The translations under genes were made by a program, and so were the position numbers. A stretch of 35,516 nt of DNA from Holophagaceae bacterium (lineage in GTDB: Bacteria > Acidobacteriota > Holophagae > Holophagales > Holophagaceae), in the NCBI GenBank assembly GCA_009783055.1, contig WRHW01000020.1, forward strand, positions 1 through 35,516, in the 5' to 3' direction. Of the stretch, positions 26,585 through 34,351 are shown piece after piece. Position 1 is the stretch's first letter. Every line of letters begins with the position of its first letter. A model generated the notes under the pieces. That model did no database searches. It was not told the origin of the DNA and saw only the letters and a list, made by a program, of their open reading frames with translations.

Positions 26585-27767
26585 CTCCTCCGGATTTTTC
26601 ATTGAGGTGGGTCAGGCACAGAAAAAAAAGGCCAGACAAGCGGCCTGCGGAGATGTCTTTCACTCGCAAATACTTGATGAAGGCAGAAGGGTTGTTTCTG
26701 TCTTGGCTGATGGCCTTGGAAGCGGAATCAAGGCCTCGGTGTTGGCGACTTTAACTGCAACTATGGCAACTAGATATATTGCGGGCGATGCTGATATTGG
26801 ACGTGCCGCTCAAACTATTTTGCAGACACTGCCTGTCTGTAGCGAACGCAAGGTAGCATATTCTACTTTTACTATTGTTGACATGACCAAGTGGGGGGAA
26901 ACTCGCATCATAGAATATGATAATCCTCCATTTCAGCTTGTTCATGATAATGAAGTTGTTCAACTGCAAACTGAGGAAATCAGGATACCCACATCTTTTG
27001 GAAGAGATGCTGTTATTCGTGAAACCAGATTTACAGCCAGACCCGGCGATAGAATCGTTATTTGTTCAGATGGGGTGACTCAGGCTGGAGTTGGACAAAA
27101 AGCCACACCACTTGGATGGGGGACAGAAGCAAAGGCGGCATTTCTCCATAAGGTGATATTGGAAAACCCAAATATCTCAGCCCGCCAACTTGCTAAGGTC
27201 GTTGTAGAACAAGCCTTTATTTTGGATGGCCGCTCGGCCAAGGATGATACAACTTGCGGAGTAATTTATTTCCGAAAACCCCGCAAGGTGTTGGTGATTA
27301 CAGGCGCACCGGTGAACAAAAGTAGCGACTCTGAACTTGCAAAGCGTGCCACTAGCTTTGATGGAAGTAAAATTATTTGCGGTGGCACAACGGCATCCAT
27401 CATCAGCCGAGAACTGAAGGCACCACTAAAAATGGATTTGACAAATCTTGATCCAAATATGCCGCCTATTTCGCATATGTCTGGATTCGACCTTGTCACC
27501 GAAGGTGCTATCACGCTTGCCGCAACAGCTCGCATACTTGATGAATATGACAATCCTGATCGCTTACCTCCTAATGCCGCTACTAAGTTGGCAAATGTAT
27601 TTTTAGATAGCGACATTATTCATATCATCGCTGGCACAAAAATAAATGAGGCACTACAAGACCCAAACCTTCCCCAAGACTTAGATATTCGCAGAAACAT
27701 CCTCCGCCGATTAAAGCGTGTTTTACAGGAAAAACACCTCAAAGAAGTTCATGTAGAGTTTATTTGA
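26574..27767 (+). CDS. SpoIIE/PP2C-type protein phosphatase
   Basis: 397 residues from ATG 26574, chosen because GAGG lies 9 nt upstream. It overlaps the end of the hydrogenase-like gene by 11 nt, so they are coupled. The N-terminal ~230 residues carry PP2C metal-site motifs: GDVFHSQ, LADGLGSG, ICSDGV and AKDDTTCGV. The SpoIIE type usually dephosphorylates anti-anti-sigma factors. The C-terminal ~165 residues (from about KPRKVLVITGAP) form a separate domain: after VDKS-like GAPVNKSSDSELAKR there is a KIICGGTTASIISREL segment, of unknown role. It is presumably the output of the hydrogenase-like sensor. Confidence 0.85.
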   Translation: MPTNSSGFFIEVGQAQKKKARQAACGDVFHSQILDEGRRVVSVLADGLGSGIKASVLATLTATMATRYIAGDADIGRAAQTILQTLPVCSERKVAYSTFTIVDMTKWGETRIIEYDNPPFQLVHDNEVVQLQTEEIRIPTSFGRDAVIRETRFTARPGDRIVICSDGVTQAGVGQKATPLGWGTEAKAAFLHKVILENPNISARQLAKVVVEQAFILDGRSAKDDTTCGVIYFRKPRKVLVITGAPVNKSSDSELAKRATSFDGSKIICGGTTASIISRELKAPLKMDLTNLDPNMPPISHMSGFDLVTEGAITLAATARILDEYDNPDRLPPNAATKLANVFLDSDIIHIIAGTKINEALQDPNLPQDLDIRRNILRRLKRVLQEKHLKEVHVEFI

Positions 27768-27802
27768 TACCGAGTTGCAATCAAAGCATTGCAACTCGGT
27801 AT
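27767..27802. repeat. REP-like hairpin (AAGTTGCA family), copy 3
   Basis: Perfect inverted repeat ATACCGAGTTGCAA (27767-27780), 8-nt loop, TTGCAACTCGGTAT (27789-27802). It begins at the last base of the phosphatase stop codon. Loop length equals that of the 411-448 copy and the arms are nearly the same. A half-copy GCAACTTGGCATA lies at 27901-27913. It may act as the 3' end of the sensor cassette transcript, although no T-run follows. Confidence 0.7.
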
Positions 27803-27973
27803 TAGGTGACGCGTATGCGGCACCCGCTAGTTTTTGATAATGCGGGCTTTGCTCGCGTTTTCAAAAACTTTGGCGTTTCGCGTTCAAATTCATTTGAACG
27901 CAACTTGGCATAAGTGCTTTGTCAAACTATTGGCTTATCCTTGCCTTGCTTTTCAAAAGCTAAACGACTATAG

Positions 27974-30256
27974 CTAAACACCAAAATTCATAGGGTCTCT
28001 ATCCATTTGAACTAGGCTCGCCCTTTCCAACGATATTTCTTGCAGAATACGGCTCAATTCTGCTCTGTTTTGGGACTTAATAATTAGTTGTTGCCAATAG
28101 CGATTTTTTACCCTAGATATTGGAGCACTTAGCGGGCCTAGTATTTTTATCCCAGGGAACTCCCCTAGGCGGTGGCGCAGTTCTTCAAGTGGTTTGCGGG
28201 CTGATACAACATCGTCACCTTCAGACCTAAAGAGTACTAAAGAAGCAAAAGGAGGATAACTAAATGCTTTGCGATATGGCAACTCGCTTTCTGTAAAGCC
28301 CTCAAAATTTTGTGCTACTGCATGAACTATTGCAGGATGTTCTGGGCAATATGTCTGCAAAATAACTCTGCCTGGCTTTTCTACACGCCCTGCCCTACCG
28401 GCTACTTGGGTCAATAGATGAAATGTCCTTTCAGCACTGCGGAAATCAGAAATTCTCAAGCCCAAGTCAGCGTTGAGAACCCCCACAAGTGTTAATTTTG
28501 GAAATGTATGACCTTTGGCAAGCATCTGAGTACCTACCAAAATATCAACTTCACCATGTTCGGCGGCTAATAATGCCGCTTCGAGTGTGCCACGCCTTGA
28601 TGTAGTATCCCTATCCAATCGCAATATCTTTGCCCCAGGAAAATAATTTTGTAATAGGTCTTCTACCTGTTCTGTTCCCTCACCTGCTCCCCTTAGATGC
28701 TGTGCAGAGCAATTAGGACAAATTTCTGGGGGAACACTTTCATGTCCACACAGATGGCATCTTAATCGCCATGCGCCTTTGTGATATGTGAGGCTGATGT
28801 CGCAATTTGGGCAATCTAATGTTCTTCCACAGGCCATACAGAACCAAAAGTTTTCAAATCCACGCCTATTGAGCAAGATCATTGACTGTTCACCACGCGC
28901 CAATACATCCTCCATTGAATGCAGAAGTATTGGCGAAAAGAGCACCCTTTTCCGGGCTTGACGATAGCATTCTCTTAAATCTACAACCTGAACCATTGGC
29001 AAATTTGAACCAGCCGGACGCTGGGTCAGGCGATGTAGTTTATATCTCCCTGTAGTGGCGGCATACCAGCTCTCCAGGCTAGGGGTTGCACTGCCTAATA
29101 CAACAGGGCAATCCTCTATTTGTGCCCGTTTTATGGCCATATCCCTGGCGTTGATACGCGGGTGCTCATCAGATTTGTATGAACTCTCTTGCTCTTCATC
29201 TACAACTATTAGCCCAATATCCCTTAAAGGAGCCAACACCGCACTGCGAACCCCAACAAACAATTGAGCAGAATTCATCAATAGACGAACAACGTCCGCC
29301 TGTTTTTCTGTAGTATTTAAGCCTGCATGTCCGACTGCCACCTTTCCTGGGAAGCGAGCTTCTAACCTAGCTAATAACCGAGGAGTCAGTCCAATTTCGG
29401 GAACTAGCCAGAGTACACGTTTTCCGGTTGTCATCACGCGCTCTGCCAATTCTAAATAGATTTCAGTCTTTCCCGAGCCAGTAACTCCAAACAGCATATG
29501 TGTTCCAAAATGGCACAGGTCTACACTTGACATTACCTTGCATTGCTCTTCATTTAGTGTCACTTGCCTATGTAACAAGTCTTCACGTTTCTGACTCAAA
29601 AGATCCACGCGCTTTGTCCGCTCGATAAGGCCATGTCGCTCCAAGCCCGCTAGAACTGAATTACTTACTGTAGTTTCCCTAAGTAAATCGCTCTCCAGCT
29701 TGACTCCCCCTGACGATTTGAGGCTGTTGAGCACCTTTGCCTGGGTCTGAGTAATTTTTAGAGGATGTTGCGCTCCTGTAAGCCTCACCTCTGTTAGGCC
29801 AGCTCCTCTCAAGTTGCGACGATGCAGGAGTGTCGGCAGGTCAATTTTACCCCTATGCCAACTATCTCCAATCTCACTCAACGCCATCCAATCGCCAGAG
29901 TCGCGTAGGTCAGACAATCGCCTTCCATCAGGCAATACCAATCCCCAATCTGCTTGTACAGCGTTGGGAATGCACAGAGCCATAAGGTGAGCTAAACCAC
30001 AGCCATAATATGTTGCGGCGAAATCGAGTAGCGATAGCAATCCAGGAGGCAGTAGAGGGAATGGGTCAAGAACTGATTCTATCGGTTTGAGTTTTACTTC
30101 AGGCGGATTTTCATCAATTCCGAGTACTGCGCCCCAAGTTTGCCCACCCCTCACTTTTATTAATACTCTAATCCCCTTTGCTAAACCAATAGGAGCCAGA
30201 TAAGTAAGTGGTGCAATGGGTCGAGGGAGTTCGATTCTGGTGGGAACTGTGGACAT
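27974..30256 (-). CDS. priA: Primosomal replication restart helicase PriA
   Basis: 760 residues from ATG 30256 (purine-rich AGAAAAGAAAG upstream; a TTG 24 nt earlier would add eight residues). Walker A GVTGSGKTE (257-265), DEEQ (353-356; usually DEEH), then the zinc-binding insert with eight cysteines (473, 476, 482, 485, 500, 503, 513, 516) and helicase motifs NRRGF, GTQMLAKGHTFP and QVAGRAGR. It restarts stalled forks by reloading the replisome. It stands alone on the minus strand, convergent with the phosphatase gene. Confidence 0.95.
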   Translation of the reverse strand: MSTVPTRIELPRPIAPLTYLAPIGLAKGIRVLIKVRGGQTWGAVLGIDENPPEVKLKPIESVLDPFPLLPPGLLSLLDFAATYYGCGLAHLMALCIPNAVQADWGLVLPDGRRLSDLRDSGDWMALSEIGDSWHRGKIDLPTLLHRRNLRGAGLTEVRLTGAQHPLKITQTQAKVLNSLKSSGGVKLESDLLRETTVSNSVLAGLERHGLIERTKRVDLLSQKREDLLHRQVTLNEEQCKVMSSVDLCHFGTHMLFGVTGSGKTEIYLELAERVMTTGKRVLWLVPEIGLTPRLLARLEARFPGKVAVGHAGLNTTEKQADVVRLLMNSAQLFVGVRSAVLAPLRDIGLIVVDEEQESSYKSDEHPRINARDMAIKRAQIEDCPVVLGSATPSLESWYAATTGRYKLHRLTQRPAGSNLPMVQVVDLRECYRQARKRVLFSPILLHSMEDVLARGEQSMILLNRRGFENFWFCMACGRTLDCPNCDISLTYHKGAWRLRCHLCGHESVPPEICPNCSAQHLRGAGEGTEQVEDLLQNYFPGAKILRLDRDTTSRRGTLEAALLAAEHGEVDILVGTQMLAKGHTFPKLTLVGVLNADLGLRISDFRSAERTFHLLTQVAGRAGRVEKPGRVILQTYCPEHPAIVHAVAQNFEGFTESELPYRKAFSYPPFASLVLFRSEGDDVVSARKPLEELRHRLGEFPGIKILGPLSAPISRVKNRYWQQLIIKSQNRAELSRILQEISLERASLVQMDRDPMNFGV

Positions 30257-30280
30257 GAGCTTTCTTTTCTCAATAGTCAA

Positions 30281-30787
30281 GGTTGGCTGAATAGTTGCAC
30301 CTAAATGGTTTACAACCAGCTTCTAACCAAGAGCTAATCCTGAATTTGCACATCATAGCCCGTAATGAAAGTATATAGCAGTTTTTTTGGTAGTCGGTAA
30401 ATACCGATTTTTGCGTTTGCAATAGATGTTCCCTCGTGACTAGTTTGCGCCATCAGGCAAAGAAATATTTTTTGGTAGCTTGTAACTTTCCAGTAGCGCA
30501 AAGCTAATTACGAGTTTGCTTGTGCCTATGGTGAACTACTAATACCAGTTCACAGTTTTCAGTTATCAGTTTTCAGATGGAAAGCCTGACCCGGCGCAGA
30601 TTTACAGCAGGTATTACTTGCAGAGGAAAGGTGAAATGATATGATAGTCAAATTGCAAAGACAATCCAAGTGTTATCTCTCTACCGAATAACAAATTTTT
30701 AGCTGAGTCTCAAATTCATTTGTTACATTTCGCTCAATTTAGGCTAACTTATATCTTACGGAGTTTTTACTTCCGAGGTTTTTTGAT
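30281..30787. other. Divergent intergenic region with a repeat element
   Basis: About 500 nt between priA (minus) and the anti-sigma gene (plus). No credible gene is seen. It contains a TATATAGCAG half-repeat near 30374, MITE-like copy A (30547-30638) and a short inverted pair GTGAACT/AGTTCAC (30531-30553). The promoters of both flanking genes must lie here, but no confident -35/-10 pair was identified. Confidence 0.5.
30547..30638. repeat. MITE-like CAGTTAT-tandem element, copy A
   Basis: AGTTCACAG, three 7-nt units (CAGTTTT, CAGTTAT, CAGTTTT), then a 65-nt core (30574-30638) that is identical to copy B (33324-33388) except for one base. The ends carry TTCAC and GTGAA as short inverted termini. 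The element lies about 150 nt upstream of the anti-sigma gene. Its core can be read as a short peptide in copy A (MESLTRRRF..., ending at TGA), but copy C breaks that frame, so coding is unlikely. Confidence 0.7.
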
Positions 30788-31234
30788 ATGGCAGACCCAA
30801 CACCCCTTCTCCCAGTCACACTTACTTGCAATACGGATTTGCGCTTTGTTGACCTGATCCAAGTTGTCGCTGGCGAACTAATAAAGCACATGAACTTCAC
30901 TCAAGACGATGGTGAGAGGATTTGGCTGGCCATACAAGAAGGTATCGCAAATGCAATGAGGCATGGAAACAAGTTGGACATAGACAAAAAGGTGTCTGTG
31001 CAATTTGACCCCAGGCCAGACCAGTTGGAAATTCAGATAACAGACCAGGGTCGGGGTGTGGACATCGAAAGCGTCCCCAACCCAAACCTCCCGGAAAATC
31101 TATTGAAGCCGAGTGGCAGGGGCATATATTTTATGAAACAAGTCATGGACTCAGTTGCTATCAATCGCTCTGAAGATGGATGTACCTTAGTCTTAGTTAA
31201 GCGAAAAAAAGGGCAAAAGCAGACTGCCAGCTAA
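30788..31234 (+). CDS. RsbW-like anti-sigma regulatory kinase (HATPase_c)
   Basis: 148 residues, the size of the RsbW/SpoIIAB family. It has the ATP-binding N box (EGIANAMRHGNKLD), G1 (ITDQGRGVD) and G2-like GRGIYFMKQVMDSV. Such proteins bind a sigma factor or phosphorylate a STAS anti-anti-sigma partner. Neither a sigma factor nor a STAS protein is adjacent. The SpoIIE-type phosphatase at 26574-27767 is a plausible opponent in a partner-switch, but this is inference. ATG 30788 follows CCGAGG. Confidence 0.85.
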   Translation: MADPTPLLPVTLTCNTDLRFVDLIQVVAGELIKHMNFTQDDGERIWLAIQEGIANAMRHGNKLDIDKKVSVQFDPRPDQLEIQITDQGRGVDIESVPNPNLPENLLKPSGRGIYFMKQVMDSVAINRSEDGCTLVLVKRKKGQKQTAS

Positions 31235-31240
31235 TAGAGT

Positions 31241-31275
31241 TCTCAGTTTTCAGTTAGTGGCTAGTGCTTAGTGAT
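31241..31275. repeat. Truncated CAGTTTT element, copy D
   Basis: TCTCAGTTTTCAGTTAG (31241-31257), two 7-nt units and nothing alignable of the 65-nt core. It lies in the short gap between the convergent anti-sigma gene and the Ser/Thr kinase gene. Confidence 0.4.
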
Positions 31276-31285
31276 GATTGGTTCA

Positions 31286-33196
31286 TTATTTCAGTTTTAT
31301 CCATAGTGCGGGGCGAACGCCACCAGTATCTTCGATGCCCATCAAGCCGCGGAAACTCACTTCACCATTATAGTTTACACAAGCAGCGTTACCATAAGAG
31401 TCCCTGGAAGGACCACCTGGTGACCGTAGCCACCACCAGTGCCTTGCACTTCTTCTGTCACTGCTGGTGTTACCTAAGTATTTCGCTACTTCATCAATAC
31501 TCAACAGGAATACCCTGTCGCGGGTATCGTTACCACCGGAGGTGTTAAATAGAGGGTTATTGTTGGTTTTGATTTCCATTTCAATAATTTGATGAAACTC
31601 ATCATTGGTAAAGTTTTGCAAGAATGAGCTGTTGAGGTACCTGCGGAGCCCACAGGCTTCCCATGAATTTTCTTTATCGTTATAATATATTTGGTGGCCT
31701 ATCTCAACAACATCCTCGGCAAAAATTAAAGCTCTATCGCCCTGAACATCCAGCACCCGCCACTCGTATTTGCCAAATTTCAAATTACGAAGTTCCCTTC
31801 TGTTAATTATTTTTTGGGCTATTGTCTCCTGCCTTGGCTCATCAGCAGTTGTTGCGGTTGGTGGCTTGACATTAGTTTCTTGAGGCGGGGGTGTTGTTGG
31901 CGGTGGCTCGGCTACAGGTACTTCAGGACTGCTTGGCTCAGTGTTTGGTGTTGCAGGTAGTGTCTCTATCAAAGGCACTACAGGTCTACTATTGGTTTCT
32001 TGAGGCTTTGGTCTAGCCAGGAAAAAAACACTTATGGCAACAACGCTGGCTACTATAGCTGGGATTGCCCAACTTGTTTTTTTCTGTGCTTCCTCAGGAT
32101 TCCTTTTACCAACATTTGGTGTGTCGATTTGGTCAGAACATTGCCTGCATAAACTGCTACCCTCTGGCACTTCACGTCCACAAATACTGCAAGTAGTCGC
32201 CTTAGGTGGCTGGGGTTGGGTTTCGTTGAGCGGGGTAGGCTGTTTTACTGTTTCGCCTTCATAGGGTATGGGGGGTATTTTTTTGCCATAGTGGTTTCCG
32301 GAAGCTGGCTGAGTTTCTTCTACAGCAGGGCGTTTTGGTGCTGTGTTGCTACCATCCAATATCTCTAAGCACTCTTTTGCAGTCTGTATGCGTTTGGCGG
32401 GGTCTGGCACTAGGCACTTGAGTATCAGGCTCTTCCAAGGCTCGGTTATCTTATTGATTGTTTCGGGTATTTCACCTGCTTTTATTTGGCGGAATAATTC
32501 TTCTCTTCCGGCTTCGCTTGAGGAATCCATTTCACCTGTAGTAAACGGCAACTGGCCTGTAAATGCTTGATAGGCAATGACTCCAAAACTCCATAGGTCG
32601 GTGTTACGCCTGATTGTCGTTGATTTTAGCTGTTCGGGGGAGGCGTAGGAAAGCGAGCCTACTCCGGTTAGGGAGTGTGAAAAGAGTTGGCTCTTGTCTG
32701 CATCTAATTTTTTGCTGATGCCAAAGTCGGTGATCTTTGGGACATATTCCCCCTCCGGTGTGATGGCCATGAGGATGTTTTGGGGTTTCATGTCTCGGTG
32801 GATGATTTTTTGGCTATGCAAAAATTCCAGTCCGGTTAGTACTTGGCGAAGTATGGTGTTAATCGTTTCATAAGATATGGATTGGCTGTTCAATAATTGG
32901 TTTAGGTTGCCATGCTCGTAATACTGCAATATGCCAAAGTCATGCTCTCCTGTAATTGTTTCAAATGTGTGGCAGTCAATGTAATTGGCTATGTTGGGGT
33001 GATCAGGCAAGCCGGATGCCATCTCCTCTTCTTTTTTTAGGCGTATGTTTTCATTCTCTACTTTGGATATTTTTAGGGCTACATAGTTGTTAAGGAATGT
33101 GTCATAGGCTTTGAATACATCCCCAAAGCCACCTGAGCCTATTTTGTCTTTTTTGGGGTTGTATTTGTAACGGTTTGTAAATTCAGTGAGTTCCAT
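31286..33196 (-). CDS. Membrane Ser/Thr protein kinase fused to a zinc ribbon and a DUF6273-like C-terminal domain
   Basis: 636 residues. Kinase domain about 10-280: glycine loop GSGGFGDV (20-27), Lys42 in VALKIS, HRDMKPQN (133-140), DFG (157-159) and the APE-like SPEQL. A CSICG...CRQC zinc ribbon (C336, C339, C350, C353) follows, then one membrane span (about 376-394) and a Pro/Thr-rich linker. The C-terminal ~170 residues carry WWWLRSPGG and GGVRPALWI, the pattern of DUF6273, a family of unknown role. Topology suggests a cytoplasmic kinase and an outside sensing domain. ATG 33196 has no clear ribosome-binding site. Confidence 0.85.
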   Translation of the reverse strand: MELTEFTNRYKYNPKKDKIGSGGFGDVFKAYDTFLNNYVALKISKVENENIRLKKEEEMASGLPDHPNIANYIDCHTFETITGEHDFGILQYYEHGNLNQLLNSQSISYETINTILRQVLTGLEFLHSQKIIHRDMKPQNILMAITPEGEYVPKITDFGISKKLDADKSQLFSHSLTGVGSLSYASPEQLKSTTIRRNTDLWSFGVIAYQAFTGQLPFTTGEMDSSSEAGREELFRQIKAGEIPETINKITEPWKSLILKCLVPDPAKRIQTAKECLEILDGSNTAPKRPAVEETQPASGNHYGKKIPPIPYEGETVKQPTPLNETQPQPPKATTCSICGREVPEGSSLCRQCSDQIDTPNVGKRNPEEAQKKTSWAIPAIVASVVAISVFFLARPKPQETNSRPVVPLIETLPATPNTEPSSPEVPVAEPPPTTPPPQETNVKPPTATTADEPRQETIAQKIINRRELRNLKFGKYEWRVLDVQGDRALIFAEDVVEIGHQIYYNDKENSWEACGLRRYLNSSFLQNFTNDEFHQIIEMEIKTNNNPLFNTSGGNDTRDRVFLLSIDEVAKYLGNTSSDRRSARHWWWLRSPGGPSRDSYGNAACVNYNGEVSFRGLMGIEDTGGVRPALWIKLK

Positions 33197-33268
33197 GAGT
33201 AGTTATACCATACATCTGGTTACTGAGGTCAATAGCTATTACATTTGTGCATTTCATGGTATTATATT

Positions 33269-33388
33269 AGTTCACAGTTTTCAGCTATCAGTTATCAGCT
33301 ATCAGCTATCAGTTATCAGTTATCAGATGGAAAGCCTGACCCGGCGCAGATTTACAGCAGGTATTGCTTGCAGAGGAAAGGTGAAATG
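33269..33388. repeat. MITE-like CAGTTAT-tandem element, copy B
   Basis: AGTTCACAG, then CAGTTTT and six CAG(C/T)TAT units, then the 65-nt core (33324-33388) matching copy A at 64 of 65 positions. The unit number differs from copy A (three), as expected of a slippage-prone tandem repeat. The element is flanked by a 12-nt direct repeat ATGGTATTAYAT (33256-33267 and 33386-33397). It lies just upstream of the rpsT promoter. Confidence 0.75.
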
Positions 33389-33452
33389 GTATTACATACT
33401 TGGGGCTGTTACAAGGCTGTGGAACTGTGATTGCCCATGACAATTTTTTTTG

Positions 33453-33480
33453 TTGACTTCTATTTGGTATTTGATAATAT
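33453..33480 (+). promoter_or_regulatory. Promoter of rpsT
   Basis: -35 TTGACT (33453-33458), 16-nt spacer, -10 TAATAT (33475-33480). Transcription would start near 33487, which rules out the upstream TTG (33487) as start codon and supports the ATG at 33529. Confidence 0.65.
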
Positions 33481-33528
33481 ATTACCTTGCCTGTTATGGC
33501 ATTTTGTTTGAGTCTGGAGTCAAGTCAT

Positions 33529-33792
33529 ATGGCCAATCACAAGTCAGCCGCCAAAAAAGCTCGTCACGATCTAGCAGTACGTCTGAGAAACCGAGCTAAT
33601 CGCAGTGCCATGAAAACCGCCATCAAGCGTTTTTTAGGAGTAGTTTCTACAGGTGACAAGGTATCAGCATCTGCCCTCCTGCCAAATACTCTAAGCATTG
33701 TCGATAAGGCATGTCGCAAAGGCGTGCTACATAAAAATGCGGCAAACCGCCACAAGAGCCGTCTAACATTAAAGGTAAACGCTCTTAGCTAG
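33529..33792 (+). CDS. rpsT: 30S ribosomal protein S20
   Basis: 87 residues, the usual size. ANHKSAAKKARHDLAVRLRNRANRS at the start (first part ANHKSAAKKARHDLAVRLRN) and HKNAANRHKSRLTLKVN at the end are typical S20. The start was set at ATG 33529 because CTGGAG lies about 11 nt upstream; the frame extends upstream to a TTG without that support. It binds 16S rRNA early in 30S assembly. Own promoter (33453-33480) and terminator (33815-33837) make it a single-gene unit. Confidence 0.95.
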   Translation: MANHKSAAKKARHDLAVRLRNRANRSAMKTAIKRFLGVVSTGDKVSASALLPNTLSIVDKACRKGVLHKNAANRHKSRLTLKVNALS

Positions 33793-33814
33793 TTATTCTT
33801 GTTGCTTATTATTT

Positions 33815-33837
33815 GCACCGCCACCGGTGCTTTTTTT
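33815..33837 (+). terminator. Intrinsic terminator of rpsT
   Basis: GCACCG (33815-33820), loop CCAC, CGGTGC (33825-33830), followed directly by seven T. A textbook rho-independent terminator 22 nt after the rpsT stop. Confidence 0.92.
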
Positions 33838-33896
33838 GTCGATACTCAGCCCCAAACTGTTATACTGATACCATGTCGCGTTCAACGGAGTAATAG

Positions 33897-34349
33897 ATGA
33901 GTGTACTCGCATGGCTGGTACTGGCAATAGTCCTACTATTAGTAGAGATGCTAACTCCAGGCATATTTTATTTTGCCTGCTTTAGCCTGGGGGCATTTGC
34001 CACCACTATTATCGCAATGCTTGAAATGCCTATTTGGGTTGAGTGGTCTGTCTTTTTTGCAATTTCCCTGCTTGCAATCTTCCTTGTAGTCCCCATTGCA
34101 CGGAGATGGATGAAGAAAATACCAAATACACCGGTGGGGCTGGACAGCCTCGAAGGACAAGTAGCACATGTTGTAGAAGATATCGATCCGGTCAGTGGTC
34201 AAGGCCAGGTAAGGCTATCAAACGGGGCGATCTGGAGGGCGGTTAGCGACGCATCTATCGCTAAGGGTGTTTCAGTCGAAGTCATTCGCGTCACAGGCAC
34301 AAGGCTACAGGTAAGTAGTAGCCTCAATTCAAATTCTTCCAAGGAGTAG
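33897..34349 (+). CDS. NfeD-like membrane protein
   Basis: 150 residues. The N-terminal half has three hydrophobic segments (LAWLVLAIVLLLVEMLTPGIF, then FACFSLGAFATTIIAML and VEWSVFFAISLLAIFLVV; the first truncated here to its pattern LVEMLTPGIF). The C-terminal half is a small OB-fold-type domain (GLDSLEGQVAHVVEDIDPVS, GQVRLSNGAIWRAVSD). It is the short NfeD type without a protease domain, and these pair with SPFH proteins. The SPFH gene starts 2 nt downstream, so they form an operon. Role: membrane organisation or stress tolerance, inferred from the family. Confidence 0.88.
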   Translation: MSVLAWLVLAIVLLLVEMLTPGIFYFACFSLGAFATTIIAMLEMPIWVEWSVFFAISLLAIFLVVPIARRWMKKIPNTPVGLDSLEGQVAHVVEDIDPVSGQGQVRLSNGAIWRAVSDASIAKGVSVEVIRVTGTRLQVSSSLNSNSSKE

Positions 34350-34351
34350 TT

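Noticed and set aside
31286-31480. DUF6273-like C-terminus considered as a diversity-generating retroelement target.
   Set aside because: No reverse transcriptase, template repeat or marked AAY-codon enrichment is seen in the window.
33324-33388. The CAGTTAT tandem units considered as a CRISPR array.
   Set aside because: Units are 7 nt with no spacers, so they form a short tandem repeat and not a CRISPR.
33186-33440. A possible small gene overlapping repeat copy B (peptide MESLTRRRFTAGIACRGKVK...).
   Set aside because: The frame is made of the repeat itself. Copy A ends at a stop after about 20 codons and copy C destroys the frame, so the sequence is conserved as DNA rather than as protein.
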